DNA of 63,947 bases from a virus: positions 1 to 63,947 of IMG/VR virus record IMGVR_UViG_3300045932_000268; one strand, written 5' to 3'. The notes under the pieces are model-generated. The model searched no databases. It was given only the letters and a program-made list of their open reading frames with translations, and was not told where the DNA came from. Both the position numbers and the translations under genes were made by a program. Shown one piece after another: positions 8,706 through 17,076 of this stretch. Position 1 is the stretch's first letter. Every line of letters begins with the position of its first letter.

Positions 8706-10029
8706 GCGCCGGCTCCGTGAGGCGCGGCGTCTCCGCCTCGTCGCGCGCCGATTGACTCACCAGGTGCGGCCGCCGCGCCGTCTGGCCCCAGTCGAGCGCA
8801 TCGGTCACCCCCGCCATGCGCAGGAACCGCTCGAGCAGCGGCTGCGTACTCGTCACCCCGTCCGGGCCTTCCTTGAAGAGCGCCAGATGCTCGGCGTAGT
8901 CGTAGAGCATGTCGAGCAGCTCGGGCCCCACCTGCAGCGACTGGTCCGGGGTCGGGGGCATCGGGGCCCGCCGCACGACGTCGAGGGTCACACTGTAGTT
9001 GGTCGCGCCGGCATTGGGCACCGGCGTCAGCGCCACCAGATCGCCGGCGATCAGGACGAGCTCGGGAACGCCGGTGCCGGTCTGCCAGCGCGGGAGATAG
9101 CGGTCCGCTTCGGAGAGCGTATCGATCGGGACGACGACGTTGTTGATGCGCGCCGCCCACACCGTGGAGCGCGCCTTGGCTGCCGTCACGCCTTGCTGCC
9201 ACCGCGCCTCGCAGTAGGCCCCGCGCGTCACGTCGAGCGCCAGCCCGTCCTTGCCGAGCAGGTCCGCCAGCGCCCCGAACTTCACCACCCACGCCCAGTC
9301 ATCGGGCACGCCGAGCACGGTCAACGGCACCAGCGTCAGCTTCGGGCCGCGCGTCACCACGACCAGATCGAGGATCCCGGTATCGAGCGGCGGGGGCACC
9401 ACTTGGAGCACCAACGGCGGCGTCTCCCCAACCGAATAGGTCACCGGATCGGCGGGGGGCCGCATCGGGCGCTGTACCCAATCGGGCGCGTAATGGTTGG
9501 CGGTCCAGACATCCTCGCGCAGGAGCGGGATCACGGTGCCGTCGGTGCGCTGCCACGCCCCGCGCCGCACGGTCATGACCGCTTCGTCGAGCGGCACACG
9601 CCCGTCCGGTGGCGGCGCAATGGGATAGCGCACCCACTGCTGCACCAGTCCCGTCTCCAGCCGGAACTGATCGCGGCGCCGGAGGAGGGCACTGAGCACG
9701 TCGTCCAGCGTGAACTGATCCGTGCCGGTCCAGCTCAGGCCCGGCGGCTCGAGCAGGTGCCGCTGGATCTGCTGCACCACGTCCGCCACGGTGACCGATT
9801 GGCCGCAGAGCTGTGCCAGTGTCGTCGTCAGGTCGTAGAACGGCTGGCCCGCTGTGGTTTCGAAGGTGCCGTGATCGCGAAAGTGGCCGGTGAGCGCGTT
9901 CCACGTCCGGAGCGCCTCGCGCACGTAGTCGGTCACTTCGGCCTGGCTGAAGCGGACGAAGCCCGGATCGGCGAGCCGCGCCGCCACGTCCTGGACCGCC
10001 CGGGTCAGCGAGGTCGTCTGGTAGGCCAC
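8698..10029 (-). CDS. Putative neck/tail connector protein, 443 aa
   Basis: The N-terminal 45 residues (RLADPGFVRFSQAEVTDYVR) have the look of head-tail connector or tail-adaptor proteins: helical and acidic, with an aromatic patch. The rest alternates helices with beta stretches rich in Pro and Val. It sits upstream of the 1312-aa putative nozzle, which overlaps it by 8 bases. A second, adaptor-like gene is at 14931-15938, so this one may be a ring further down the tail. No motif is decisive. Confidence 0.6.
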   Translation of the reverse strand: MAYQTTSLTRAVQDVAARLADPGFVRFSQAEVTDYVREALRTWNALTGHFRDHGTFETTAGQPFYDLTTTLAQLCGQSVTVADVVQQIQRHLLEPPGLSWTGTDQFTLDDVLSALLRRRDQFRLETGLVQQWVRYPIAPPPDGRVPLDEAVMTVRRGAWQRTDGTVIPLLREDVWTANHYAPDWVQRPMRPPADPVTYSVGETPPLVLQVVPPPLDTGILDLVVVTRGPKLTLVPLTVLGVPDDWAWVVKFGALADLLGKDGLALDVTRGAYCEARWQQGVTAAKARSTVWAARINNVVVPIDTLSEADRYLPRWQTGTGVPELVLIAGDLVALTPVPNAGATNYSVTLDVVRRAPMPPTPDQSLQVGPELLDMLYDYAEHLALFKEGPDGVTSTQPLLERFLRMAGVTDALDWGQTARRPHLVSQSARDEAETPRLTEPARG

Positions 10030-10167
10030 TTACGCTCTCGTCTTGCCCCGGCCCCGCGCTTTGCCGCCACGCCGTTTCGGGAGCACCGGCACGGGCTTCT
10101 GTTCGAACGCCCGGCGGTGCGGACTCTTCCCGGCGGGATCGGCTGCCGCAAATTTCCGCGTCTTCAT
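10030..10167 (-). CDS. Highly basic microprotein, 45 aa
   Basis: A very strong GGAGGAGGAG site precedes the ATG at 10167, and the start overlaps the stop of the upstream gene (ATGA). The C-terminal 20 residues are almost only Lys, Arg, Gly and Pro (KRRGGKARGRGKTRA). A second microprotein with the same kind of basic Gly-rich tail is encoded at 19551-19643. Binding to DNA or to the acidic virion interior is possible; no family is recognised. Confidence 0.75.
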   Translation of the reverse strand: MKTRKFAAADPAGKSPHRRAFEQKPVPVLPKRRGGKARGRGKTRA

Positions 10168-10859
10168 CACTCCTCCTCCTGCGGCGTGGCCGCCATGACC
10201 GCCGCCGCCGCTTCCAGTTGCGCCACCGCCGCCTCGAGTGGCGGAATCCGGGGATCGAGCGGCACGGCATCGCCAATGGTGTAGGGCGTCAGAATGCCTC
10301 CGCCGGCAAACTGCACATCGACCGGCACCGGCACCAGATAGACACTGAAGTAGCCGTTCTCGTCGGCGAGGAACGGATTGAGATGGGGTGTCGAGGCTTG
10401 GTCCGCGAAGAGCTCGACCAGCGCGGTCGTGCCCGATTCGAGCACGGTGACGGTCGCGCCCGGGGCCAGCCCGAGCGGCGCGTTGGTCAGATTCGGCGTC
10501 AGGGGCCGGACGTAGGCGTAGCCGTAGTAGTGGATGTAGCCGACCACCGGACGCAGGATCACCCCCGGCATGCCCATCTGGAACGTCAGCGCCGGTGAGA
10601 TCTCGCCGCCCGGATTCTGCACCTTCACGCTGTACGTGCCGGGCGTCGCCACCAGCGGCTGCGTCGTCAGTACGCGCACCACGTCCGGGGTCACGCTGAG
10701 GATGTCGGCGTCGTGCAGGATGACCTCTTCGTTCGAGGGGATCGTCCACAGCACCCAGGCCCCCGGCTCGAAGTCGGACCCGAAGAGCGCGAAGGTCCAC
10801 GTCGGCGGGGACAGCGTGACGTTGACGAGCATGAGGCTCGACACAAGGGGCGTGGCCAT
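10167..10859 (-). CDS. Tail/appendage protein with Ig-like (IPT-type) domain, 230 aa
   Basis: Residues about 15-95 read as an IPT/TIG-like beta sandwich. A YIHYYGYAYVRP segment follows (about 107-118) and recurs in two other tail genes here. Residues about 130-215 form a second domain, NPFLADENGYFSVYLVP to a Leu-rich helix, which is paralogous to nearly the whole 100-aa protein of the neighbouring gene (10860-11162). The end is acidic (QEEE). A decoration of the tail or fibre is likely. Neighbouring genes are joined by 0-1 bases, so the set is co-translated. Confidence 0.7.
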   Translation of the reverse strand: MATPLVSSLMLVNVTLSPPTWTFALFGSDFEPGAWVLWTIPSNEEVILHDADILSVTPDVVRVLTTQPLVATPGTYSVKVQNPGGEISPALTFQMGMPGVILRPVVGYIHYYGYAYVRPLTPNLTNAPLGLAPGATVTVLESGTTALVELFADQASTPHLNPFLADENGYFSVYLVPVPVDVQFAGGGILTPYTIGDAVPLDPRIPPLEAAVAQLEAAAAVMAATPQEEE

Positions 10860-11162
10860 TTACGCGCCCTCCGCCGCGAGGAACAGCGCTGACACCCGCT
10901 GCTCGAGATCTGCGACGCGCGGATCGAGCACGAGCACGTCGGACAGCGTGTAGGTGCGGCCGTCGGCCTCCCGCACGACGAGATCGATCGCGGCGGGCAC
11001 CACATACAGGCTGTAATAGCCGTCGCGGTCGGCGACGAAGGGATTGCCGAGGGGTTGGCTGCTGTCGATTTTGACGCCCAGCATCTGGTGCTCAGGCTGC
11101 TGGTGCAGCCGGATGTCCAGCCGGGCACCGGGTGTCACCCCCAGCACCTCAGGAGTCGGCAT
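10860..11162 (-). CDS. Single-domain paralogue of the adjacent Ig-like protein's C-terminal half, 100 aa
   Basis: Residues about 45-92 (NPFVADRDGYYSLYVVP, then LDPRVADLEQRVSAL) match the C-terminal module of the next gene (NPFLADENGYFSVYLVP, LDPRIPPLEAAVAQL). The protein is thus a stand-alone copy of a module that is fused to an Ig-like domain next door, presumably by tandem duplication. A beta domain is followed by a short amphipathic helix that could mediate oligomerisation. Its start lies 14 bases inside the preceding gene. Exact role unknown. Confidence 0.7.
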   Translation of the reverse strand: MPTPEVLGVTPGARLDIRLHQQPEHQMLGVKIDSSQPLGNPFVADRDGYYSLYVVPAAIDLVVREADGRTYTLSDVLVLDPRVADLEQRVSALFLAAEGA

Positions 11163-12438
11163 CGGTCACCTCCACCTCGTCTGCGGGTCGTCGGACAGCA
11201 TACCCGTAATAGTGGATCTTGGGGCCAGAAACCGGGCGCCGGATGTCGATCGGCTCGATCGGCACCGCCAGCGGCGCCACGAGGATCTCCAGCGGGATCT
11301 GCGACAGGCGGACTTCGGGAATGAGCCGACGGATGATCTCGATCAGCACCTGGCTGACGCTGGCCACGCCCGGGTGCCCGCGCTTGTCGCGGGCCAGTTC
11401 GATGACGGCCTGCGTCGTGTCAATGGCGGAGTCGAGTTGCTGATGGGCGATCTCGAGCGGGGCCTGCGTAACAGTGAGGACGGAGGCCTGACGAGCGGCC
11501 AGCTCCAGGGACAGTTGCGTAGCCGAGACATCCTCCGAGGGGAGCGTCTCGCGGAGCACTTCGAGCGGAAGTTGCGAGAGCCGCGCGTCGACCGGTCCGA
11601 CCGGAACGAGGAGGAGCACTTCGATGGGGAGTTGCGAGAGCTGTGCGAGGATCGGGGCGGCACTGGACGAGTGCAGCACCTCGAGCGGCGCTTGCGACAC
11701 CCGCAGCGCAACTGGCTGGTCGGAGAGGACGAGCACCTCGAGCGGCGCTTGCGAGAGCTGTGCGGTGGTGACGACCGCCGTCGTGGCGAACGCCGCGAGC
11801 ACGGCCGACCACGGCCCACTCACGCTGTTCGTCCAGCTACCGCTGGTCGTCGTGCCGGAGGCGGACGTCAGGATTCGGCGGTCGGCTTCACCCGCGATCC
11901 GATCGTAGGGCAGTTCCTCGAACACCTCCGTCCAGGGGGGACTGACCGCAGCCACCGTGATCGCGGACTGTGCTGCCGACACGGCGTGCTGCACGACGAC
12001 GAAGACCTCGCTGGCGGTGAGCGCCGCCGTGCTGCCGGTCGCTGGGGCGGCGGAACTCCCGGTCGCGGACACGGTTGTGTCCGTCGCCAACGACCCGCCG
12101 CCGAGACCGCCGACCTCGATCGCCGCCCCGACCCAGAAGGGACCGCCGGTCAGCGACGAGATGGTGATCGTGAAGGTGCCCGCACTGGTAGCGACGAGCG
12201 GGCAGAGAAAGATGACGGCCTCGTTGACGCCACTCGTGTTGCTCGCGCGCACGACCTGGGCGTAGGCGGCATGGCCCTGGTTGTCGGTGCAGGTGAGCGA
12301 GCTTTCGAACGCGCCCCACTTGTTGATACAGACGAGGAGGGCATTGCCGATGGTGGGCAGGGTCGCGAAGGTGATCGTGAAGGTGCCGCTTTGGTTGCTG
12401 GTGTGCTTCGCGGTGGTCTGGACGTGGGTGAGCGCCAT
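11149..12438 (-). CDS. Tail/appendage protein with LSQxPLEVL tandem repeats, 429 aa
   Basis: Residues 1-220 form a Ser/Thr/Gly-rich beta domain of viral-appendage type. Residues about 227-388 are nine degenerate repeats of 14-21 residues (mostly 19-20) with the core LSQ-x-PLEVL (AQLSQAPLEVL, LRVSQAPLEVL, ARLSQLPLEVL, VRLSQIPLEIL). The protein ends with KIHYYGYAVRRP, a motif shared with two other genes in this cluster. The regular Gln and branched residues suggest a stacked beta fibre or solenoid. Each repeat is about 57-60 bases, so copy number could change by slippage or recombination. Host-surface contact is an inference. Confidence 0.75.
   Translation of the reverse strand: MALTHVQTTAKHTSNQSGTFTITFATLPTIGNALLVCINKWGAFESSLTCTDNQGHAAYAQVVRASNTSGVNEAVIFLCPLVATSAGTFTITISSLTGGPFWVGAAIEVGGLGGGSLATDTTVSATGSSAAPATGSTAALTASEVFVVVQHAVSAAQSAITVAAVSPPWTEVFEELPYDRIAGEADRRILTSASGTTTSGSWTNSVSGPWSAVLAAFATTAVVTTAQLSQAPLEVLVLSDQPVALRVSQAPLEVLHSSSAAPILAQLSQLPIEVLLLVPVGPVDARLSQLPLEVLRETLPSEDVSATQLSLELAARQASVLTVTQAPLEIAHQQLDSAIDTTQAVIELARDKRGHPGVASVSQVLIEIIRRLIPEVRLSQIPLEILVAPLAVPIEPIDIRRPVSGPKIHYYGYAVRRPADEVEVTDADS
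11275..11760 (-). repeat. Coding tandem repeat, about nine copies of a 19-20-residue unit
   Basis: Within the 429-aa appendage gene, LSQ/VSQ/VTQ cores occur at about residues 228, 248, 267, 287, 309, 323, 342, 361 and 378. The first four copies are the most alike and the rest have diverged. The DNA shows it too, for example repeated ACCTCGAGCGGCGCTTGCGA-like stretches. Confidence 0.75.
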
Positions 12439-12460
12439 CGCCGAATCCGACCCCGCCCGA

Positions 12461-13501
12461 TCAGGCGGTGACTTTCATCCCCGCTTCGAGCGCCGCGAGA
12501 TCGGCCGCCGTCCAAGCCACGCCGGTCGCCGGGTTGACCGCCCGCACCTCGGAGAAGTACCCGAAGGTCGTGCTGGGCGCGACGTTCGCCCCGTCGTAGT
12601 CGGTGCCACTGGCGCGCACGACCGCGCAGACCTGGCGGGTGGCGGCGTCCGACTTGGCGACGTAAAGGTTGGTCTGGATGCCGAGGATCGCGCCAGTGAG
12701 CGAGAGGGACGGGTAGTGGTAGGTGTCCTTGGCGCCGACGGTCGCCGAGCTGTTGTAGTCGGTGATATTCGGCGGGTTCTCATCGACCAGCGCGCCGTGG
12801 TCGGTGCCGGTCGAGGGCGTCAGGCCGAGGTTGGTGCCGTTGCCGGTCTGCGGCAGCAGCGTCTCCACTTTCACCGGACCGAGGAAGTCGTTGTTGGTCG
12901 AGCCGGAGGTATCGCAGACGTAGACGTCGTCAACTGCGGACTCGCCGCCACTCCCGCCCAGCAGGATTCGATCCCATTGCCCGGTCGCCCCCGCGTTGTT
13001 GGTATCCACCCCGCTGGCCGTGAGGCCGGGGACGGCGACGCCATCGACCCGCACCTCGTAGGTGCCGGTCGTGTCGTGAATCACGGTCTTCAGCTCCACG
13101 TATTGCCAGCTCGCGGTCACGATGGCCGGGCTGCTGCTGGTGGCGAGCGTCGTGGCCCCGCGCTTGACGATGAGGGTGCCGCCGCTCCCCACACTCAGCT
13201 CGATGTGGACGGTGGTCCCTTCGCGCACCTGGAAGAGCACGGCGCCGATCTGGATCGTGGTCGTGCGGAACGCCGCGCCTACGATGGCGCCTCCGGAGGC
13301 GGGCAGCACCTTGGTGATGGCGTGGTTCCCGCTGGAACTGCCCCCATTGACGAACCGGACCGCGCCGACGCCGGTCCGCGTAAACCAGGGATTGAGGAAC
13401 AGGGAGTTGGTGGTCTCGTACTTCGTGGCCAGCGCCGCGGAGTCGTTCGGCCCCTCGCGCGGCCCGCAGTGATCGAAGCCGTCCATGAAGCGCAGCGCCA
13501 T
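12461..13501 (-). CDS. Concanavalin A/LamG-like virion protein, copy A, 346 aa
   Basis: The opening MALRFMDGFDHC and the later beta-rich run (VHIELSVGSGGTLIVKRG, TYEVRVDGVAVPG, SAVDDVYVCDTSG) fit a jelly-roll lectin/glucanase fold like LamG. The C-terminal third (LGLTPSTGTDHGALVDENPP) is a second beta module shared with the next gene. It is paralogous to 13502-14530 (MALLFLDSFDHY opening, IDDVYILDGSG), and the two are separated by no bases. Such proteins occur on phage tails and bind sugars; the target here is unknown. Confidence 0.75.
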   Translation of the reverse strand: MALRFMDGFDHCGPREGPNDSAALATKYETTNSLFLNPWFTRTGVGAVRFVNGGSSSGNHAITKVLPASGGAIVGAAFRTTTIQIGAVLFQVREGTTVHIELSVGSGGTLIVKRGATTLATSSSPAIVTASWQYVELKTVIHDTTGTYEVRVDGVAVPGLTASGVDTNNAGATGQWDRILLGGSGGESAVDDVYVCDTSGSTNNDFLGPVKVETLLPQTGNGTNLGLTPSTGTDHGALVDENPPNITDYNSSATVGAKDTYHYPSLSLTGAILGIQTNLYVAKSDAATRQVCAVVRASGTDYDGANVAPSTTFGYFSEVRAVNPATGVAWTAADLAALEAGMKVTA

Positions 13502-14530
13502 CTACGCATCCCTCCTGACACCCGCCTGCAGCGCGTTGACGTTGGCATCGGTGAGCGGGTCGCCGTTCGGCATGGTCACGAAGCAGTCGCGGTTGCGGTA
13601 GAAGTAAGTCGAGGCGAGCGAGCGCGTGACGAGCGGCGTCGTCGTGCCGGCATGGCGCAGGAGCGGCGTCAGGGTGGCGTAGCCTTCCTCCGTGCGGCGG
13701 GCGTCGATCAAGAGCTGGGCGCCGATGATGCCGTTGTTCGTGTTGAGGTCTTCCATCTCGTAGAGGTCGGAGAGGCCCGCGGTCGCGGCGGTCACCTTCG
13801 TGGCCTCGTCATCGGGCGTCTGGTCGTTGACCGCGTCCCAGTTGGCCGCCGCGCCCGCCGGCGTCCACTGAGTGACCGCGCCGACGCCGTTCGGTCGAAT
13901 CACGCTGATCTCGACGTCCCCGAGCGGGGCGTTCCACGGTGCCGGGCCGGAGCCATCCAGGATGTAGACGTCATCGATCCCCGCCGCATTGGTCGCGCCG
14001 CCGATGACGACCTGCGTCCAGCCGTAGGGCGAGAGCCCATAGGGCGAGGCGGGGGTGGTTCCCAAGCCCGTCGGGATGTCGAGGACGAGCAGCCCATCGA
14101 TCCAGGCTCGCGCGCTGAGGACGGCGACACTGGCGGGCGGCACGGGCGCGACGAGGGTCTCGACTTCGAGATACACCCACTGACTGGTGTGCAGCGTGTC
14201 CACGGCGGAGAGATGCCCGACGCCATCCGGTCCAGTGATCCGGAGTCGGCCGGCGCCGATCGCGTCCACACCGTAATAGGTGCCGTGGATGTCGCCGAGC
14301 GCCAGGCCGGTGGCGCCGCCGAAGCCGCTGAAGTTGATCGCCATCCCGACGACGGCGGTGGAACTCGCGATATTCGGGAGTCCGATCACCCCGGTGCCGT
14401 TCATTCCGTTGCCGTGGCGGCCATAGAGACTGTGGATCGACAGGGCGTGGGTGGTGGTGTACTTCCGGTCGGCGCCCCCGAAGACCGCCGTGTCGTAGTG
14501 ATCGAAGCTGTCGAGGAAGAGCAGCGCCAT
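13502..14530 (-). CDS. Concanavalin A/LamG-like virion protein, copy B, 342 aa
   Basis: Start chosen at 14530 (MALLFLDSFDHY), matching the opening of its paralogue; the 13 residues upstream are Arg-rich and lie over the previous gene. The same order of modules is visible: N-terminal jelly roll, IDDVYILDGSG strand, then a C-terminal module with ANWDAVNDQTPDDEATKV. The pair diverged well beyond close identity, so the duplication is old. Position in the tail operon points to a virion surface role. Confidence 0.75.
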   Translation of the reverse strand: MALLFLDSFDHYDTAVFGGADRKYTTTHALSIHSLYGRHGNGMNGTGVIGLPNIASSTAVVGMAINFSGFGGATGLALGDIHGTYYGVDAIGAGRLRITGPDGVGHLSAVDTLHTSQWVYLEVETLVAPVPPASVAVLSARAWIDGLLVLDIPTGLGTTPASPYGLSPYGWTQVVIGGATNAAGIDDVYILDGSGPAPWNAPLGDVEISVIRPNGVGAVTQWTPAGAAANWDAVNDQTPDDEATKVTAATAGLSDLYEMEDLNTNNGIIGAQLLIDARRTEEGYATLTPLLRHAGTTTPLVTRSLASTYFYRNRDCFVTMPNGDPLTDANVNALQAGVRRDA

Positions 14531-14537
14531 CAGATCC

Positions 14538-14702
14538 TCACGTCGTGGTCGGCCGCACCGCGTAGCCATAGTGGTGGAGCGTGGTGCCCCACGCGCGCAC
14601 CGGCGCGGGAGCAGGCGCGGGAGCGTCCCGTGAGGCAGGCGGTGGGTCAGGTGCCTCCTTTGGGGGCGGTACCGCCGGAGGCGAGGAGAGCGCGTCCGTC
14701 AT
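14538..14702 (-). CDS. Pro/Ala-rich microprotein ending in LHHYGYAVRP, 54 aa
   Basis: Starts at 14702 with a GGAG about 13 bases upstream and stops at 14538, fitting exactly between two genes. The first 35 residues are Pro/Ala-rich (PAPAPAPVRA) and probably disordered. The end, TTLHHYGYAVRPTTT, carries the HYGYAxRP motif found at the C-terminus of the 429-aa repeat protein and inside the 230-aa Ig-like protein. A short linker-plus-docking peptide is a plausible reading. Confidence 0.6.
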   Translation of the reverse strand: MTDALSSPPAVPPPKEAPDPPPASRDAPAPAPAPVRAWGTTLHHYGYAVRPTTT

Positions 14703-14706
14703 CCGC

Positions 14707-14928
14707 TTACGCTTTCTCCGCCTTGGCCGGCGTCGGCTCCATGCTCGGCCCCTCCGGCATGGTGCCTTTGATCGACTCGTCAGTGAATTTGAGCGGCAGG
14801 CCGCCGTCCACGCCGGCCGGGCCGACGTTCGGATGCTTGGTGTAGGACCCGGGCGCCTCGGTATATGAGGTCACGGTCTTGAACGGGGTCAAGGGCGACT
14901 CAATGCGCCCTTTGCCTTTGTCTGGCAT
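14707..14928 (-). CDS. Small head-tail region protein, 73 aa
   Basis: The start at 14928 has a GGAGG site five bases away and follows the stop of the 335-aa gene by two bases. The longer reading from 14940 lacks a better site. The sequence is Lys/Pro/Gly-rich with little predicted structure. No family recognised; co-transcribed with connector and appendage genes. Confidence 0.7.
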   Translation of the reverse strand: MPDKGKGRIESPLTPFKTVTSYTEAPGSYTKHPNVGPAGVDGGLPLKFTDESIKGTMPEGPSMEPTPAKAEKA

Positions 14929-14930
14929 GA

Positions 14931-15938
14931 CTACCTCCACCAGTAGTATTCCGATCCCATGCTGTGACTTTGGAGAAATTTCGAATCGACCGGCCCGAAC
15001 GCCGGCCAGAGCCGTTTCGGTCCGACCATGCTCTGCAGATAGACGTTATCGTCCTGGAGCTTCGCCGCTTGCAGGTCCAACAAATAGTCGCCGCGCGCCT
15101 CGCGAATCAGATACTGCCAGTTGGTGCGCTGGAGCGCCGGGAACCGCCCCGCATTCGCCGCCGCCCATGGATACGCCGAGCGGTAGAGCGCCCGGTTGAG
15201 CAGCAGCCCATCGGGCAGCATCTGCGGCAGCGCCTGCGTCCCCTGCGTGAAGGGCAGGCCCTGCCGCTTGTAGAGACAGATGAAGGTCTGCCCGCCGGTC
15301 GGGTGCGGCCAGAATTCATAGCGCGGCACCCCGGTCACCGTCGGCGCGTAGTCCGCGATGTAGTACGCGAGATCGCCGGCCGCCCGTTGCGGGTCGCGCA
15401 CATCGAGCCACGCCTTGCTCCGGTCCAGCTTCAGCTCAATGCCGTTGATGGGATCGAGCACCGAGAGCCACCGGTTGAAGTCGAATTCCCCCGGCAGCGT
15501 GTTGACGAGCGCCTCCGCCGGCGGCAGGAAGTAGCACTGGAAGAGCCGATACCCGAGGCCGGTCCCGGAGGCCTCCACCACGGGGCGATCGAGGGTGAGC
15601 GGGCCGGTGGGCGTCGTCCAGCCCACGATGTTGTAAATCCCGCCCTCGGCGGCGACCCGAAACTGACGCTGCAGGAGACTCGCCTGGGGCACGGCGGCCC
15701 ACGCCGCGGCCGCCGTCGCATCGGGCACAACGGTGGGTGATCCCTGCGTGAGCGTGACCGTGCCCGCCGTGATCAGCGGCGGCGCCGTGACGGTGCCCTC
15801 GGCGACGAGGAAGGACCAGGTGCGTTTGTCGAGCAGGTCGCGCCAGGCGCGCGAGAGATCCCGCCGCGCCTTGAGCGCCGAGTAATCGGGGATCAGCCCG
15901 GTGATCTCGCTGACCAGTTCGTGGACGGTGAGCGGCAC
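14931..15938 (-). CDS. Putative head-to-tail adaptor (connector) protein, 335 aa
   Basis: The N-terminus (TVHELVSEITGLIPDYSALK, then RRDLSRAWRDLLDKRTWSFL) resembles phage adaptor proteins that sit under the portal (T7 gp11 / P22 gp4 class by position). A beta-rich middle follows, and a helical C-terminus with LLNRALYRSAYPWAAANAGR and QYLIREARGDYLLDLQ. It comes soon after the capsid gene and ahead of tail genes, the usual place for adaptors. I recognise the pattern but no diagnostic residue. Confidence 0.65.
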   Translation of the reverse strand: MPLTVHELVSEITGLIPDYSALKARRDLSRAWRDLLDKRTWSFLVAEGTVTAPPLITAGTVTLTQGSPTVVPDATAAAAWAAVPQASLLQRQFRVAAEGGIYNIVGWTTPTGPLTLDRPVVEASGTGLGYRLFQCYFLPPAEALVNTLPGEFDFNRWLSVLDPINGIELKLDRSKAWLDVRDPQRAAGDLAYYIADYAPTVTGVPRYEFWPHPTGGQTFICLYKRQGLPFTQGTQALPQMLPDGLLLNRALYRSAYPWAAANAGRFPALQRTNWQYLIREARGDYLLDLQAAKLQDDNVYLQSMVGPKRLWPAFGPVDSKFLQSHSMGSEYYWWR

Positions 15939-15944
15939 ACGCCC

Positions 15945-16289
15945 TTACTCCCCCAGCGCCAGCACACTGACCGTCGAGGCCGACAGGTCCGCGGAGGCGG
16001 CGGCTTCGGCGCCGGTCGCCACCACGATCCACTTCAGTTGCACGCTGGTGGCGGGGCCAACCGAGGAGAGCGTCGCCACGACGGAATGCGTCCCGTTGCT
16101 GCCCCCGTTCACGTAGTCGAGATACTTGAGGCCGAACGCGGCGGCCGACACCATCTGCCCCCCGGTCGTCGGATTCGACACCTGCGTGTAGGAGGCGGGG
16201 CCGCTGATCCCGTTCGGGGCCATGGCCACGCGCTTGCCCCCGACGCTGATCGGGTAGCCGACGAAATTCTGCACACCGGGATACGCCAT
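15945..16289 (-). CDS. Small virion protein, beta-rich, 114 aa
   Basis: No family recognised. Gly/Val/Ser/Ala-rich with regular beta strands in the second half (SVQLKWIVVATGAEAA). Lies between the 232-aa post-capsid protein and the adaptor; a head decoration or connector-stabilising protein would fit. The gap to the adaptor gene is six bases. Confidence 0.65.
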   Translation of the reverse strand: MAYPGVQNFVGYPISVGGKRVAMAPNGISGPASYTQVSNPTTGGQMVSAAAFGLKYLDYVNGGSNGTHSVVATLSSVGPATSVQLKWIVVATGAEAAASADLSASTVSVLALGE

Positions 16290-16319
16290 AACATCTGCTC
16301 CGTCGCCGGGGCGCCCGGC

Positions 16320-17018
16320 TTAGCGGTCCGTCTTGTTCCCCGCGCGGCCCGTCGCCTTCCGCTCCTCGCCCTTGTCCTCCGCCTCGGCCTCCTTCGCCTC
16401 CTTCGCGGTCTTGGCCGCCGTGGCCTCCTTCGCGTCCTTGGCGGCCTTGGCGGCCTTGGCCTTTTCCTTGGCGTCCGCCTCGGCCTCTTGGGCGACCTTG
16501 GCCTTTTCCTTGGCCTGCGCCTCGGCCTCCTGGGCTTCCCCGGCCTTCGCTTGGGCCAGCGCCTCCGCCTCTTGCGCGTCCTGGGCCTTGGCCTCGGCCT
16601 CGTCCTCCGGGGCCTTCATCAGCAGAGGCGTAATCGTGCCCGTCGGCGGCAGACTCGACGTCTGGATGAGCGTGTAGTTGCCCGGGGTCACGCTGGGCGT
16701 CAGGTTGGTGCCCGCGGCCGTCCCGGCGCCGGTCGTCACCTGATACAGGTGCCGCGACACGCTCGCGTCCCAGTTGAGCGTGGCCCCCGCCGCCGGGGAG
16801 CTCGCCCCCGGCGCGAGGCGCACGTACATGAACTTGCCCGGCCCGACTGGCGTCGAGGGCGTCTTGAGCTTGATCATCTGCTGGGTGAGTTCGACTTCCA
16901 TGCCGAGCTGCCCGGCGAATTTCGACAGCCCGGTCGGACTCGCCGTCCCGCCCCCGATGACCGCGTCGTTGACGTCGTCGACATAGCCGCTGGCAATGCG
17001 CAGAATCTGTGAGAGCAT
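16320..17018 (-). CDS. Post-capsid protein with long Ala/Lys/Glu helix, 232 aa
   Basis: Residues 1-135 form a globular Gly/Thr/Pro-rich beta domain. Residues about 136-232 are almost only Ala, Glu, Lys, Asp and Gln (KEKAKAAKAAKDAKEATAAK), which would form a long charged single helix or coiled coil. It follows the major capsid gene, so a capsid decoration or head-fibre protein with a projecting helix is possible. The repetitive codons make the tail prone to length change. Function inferred from position only. Confidence 0.7.
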   Translation of the reverse strand: MLSQILRIASGYVDDVNDAVIGGGTASPTGLSKFAGQLGMEVELTQQMIKLKTPSTPVGPGKFMYVRLAPGASSPAAGATLNWDASVSRHLYQVTTGAGTAAGTNLTPSVTPGNYTLIQTSSLPPTGTITPLLMKAPEDEAEAKAQDAQEAEALAQAKAGEAQEAEAQAKEKAKVAQEAEADAKEKAKAAKAAKDAKEATAAKTAKEAKEAEAEDKGEERKATGRAGNKTDR

Positions 17019-17076
17019 GATCGATCCTCAACCTGCGTGGTACATCATCCGTTGCGGTACCAAGTAACTGGTTAGG

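Noticed and set aside
12281-14845. 854-aa plus-strand open frame opposite the lectin-like genes
   Set aside because: Composition is Arg/Asp/Gly/Val shadow text; the minus-strand genes have proper starts and domains.
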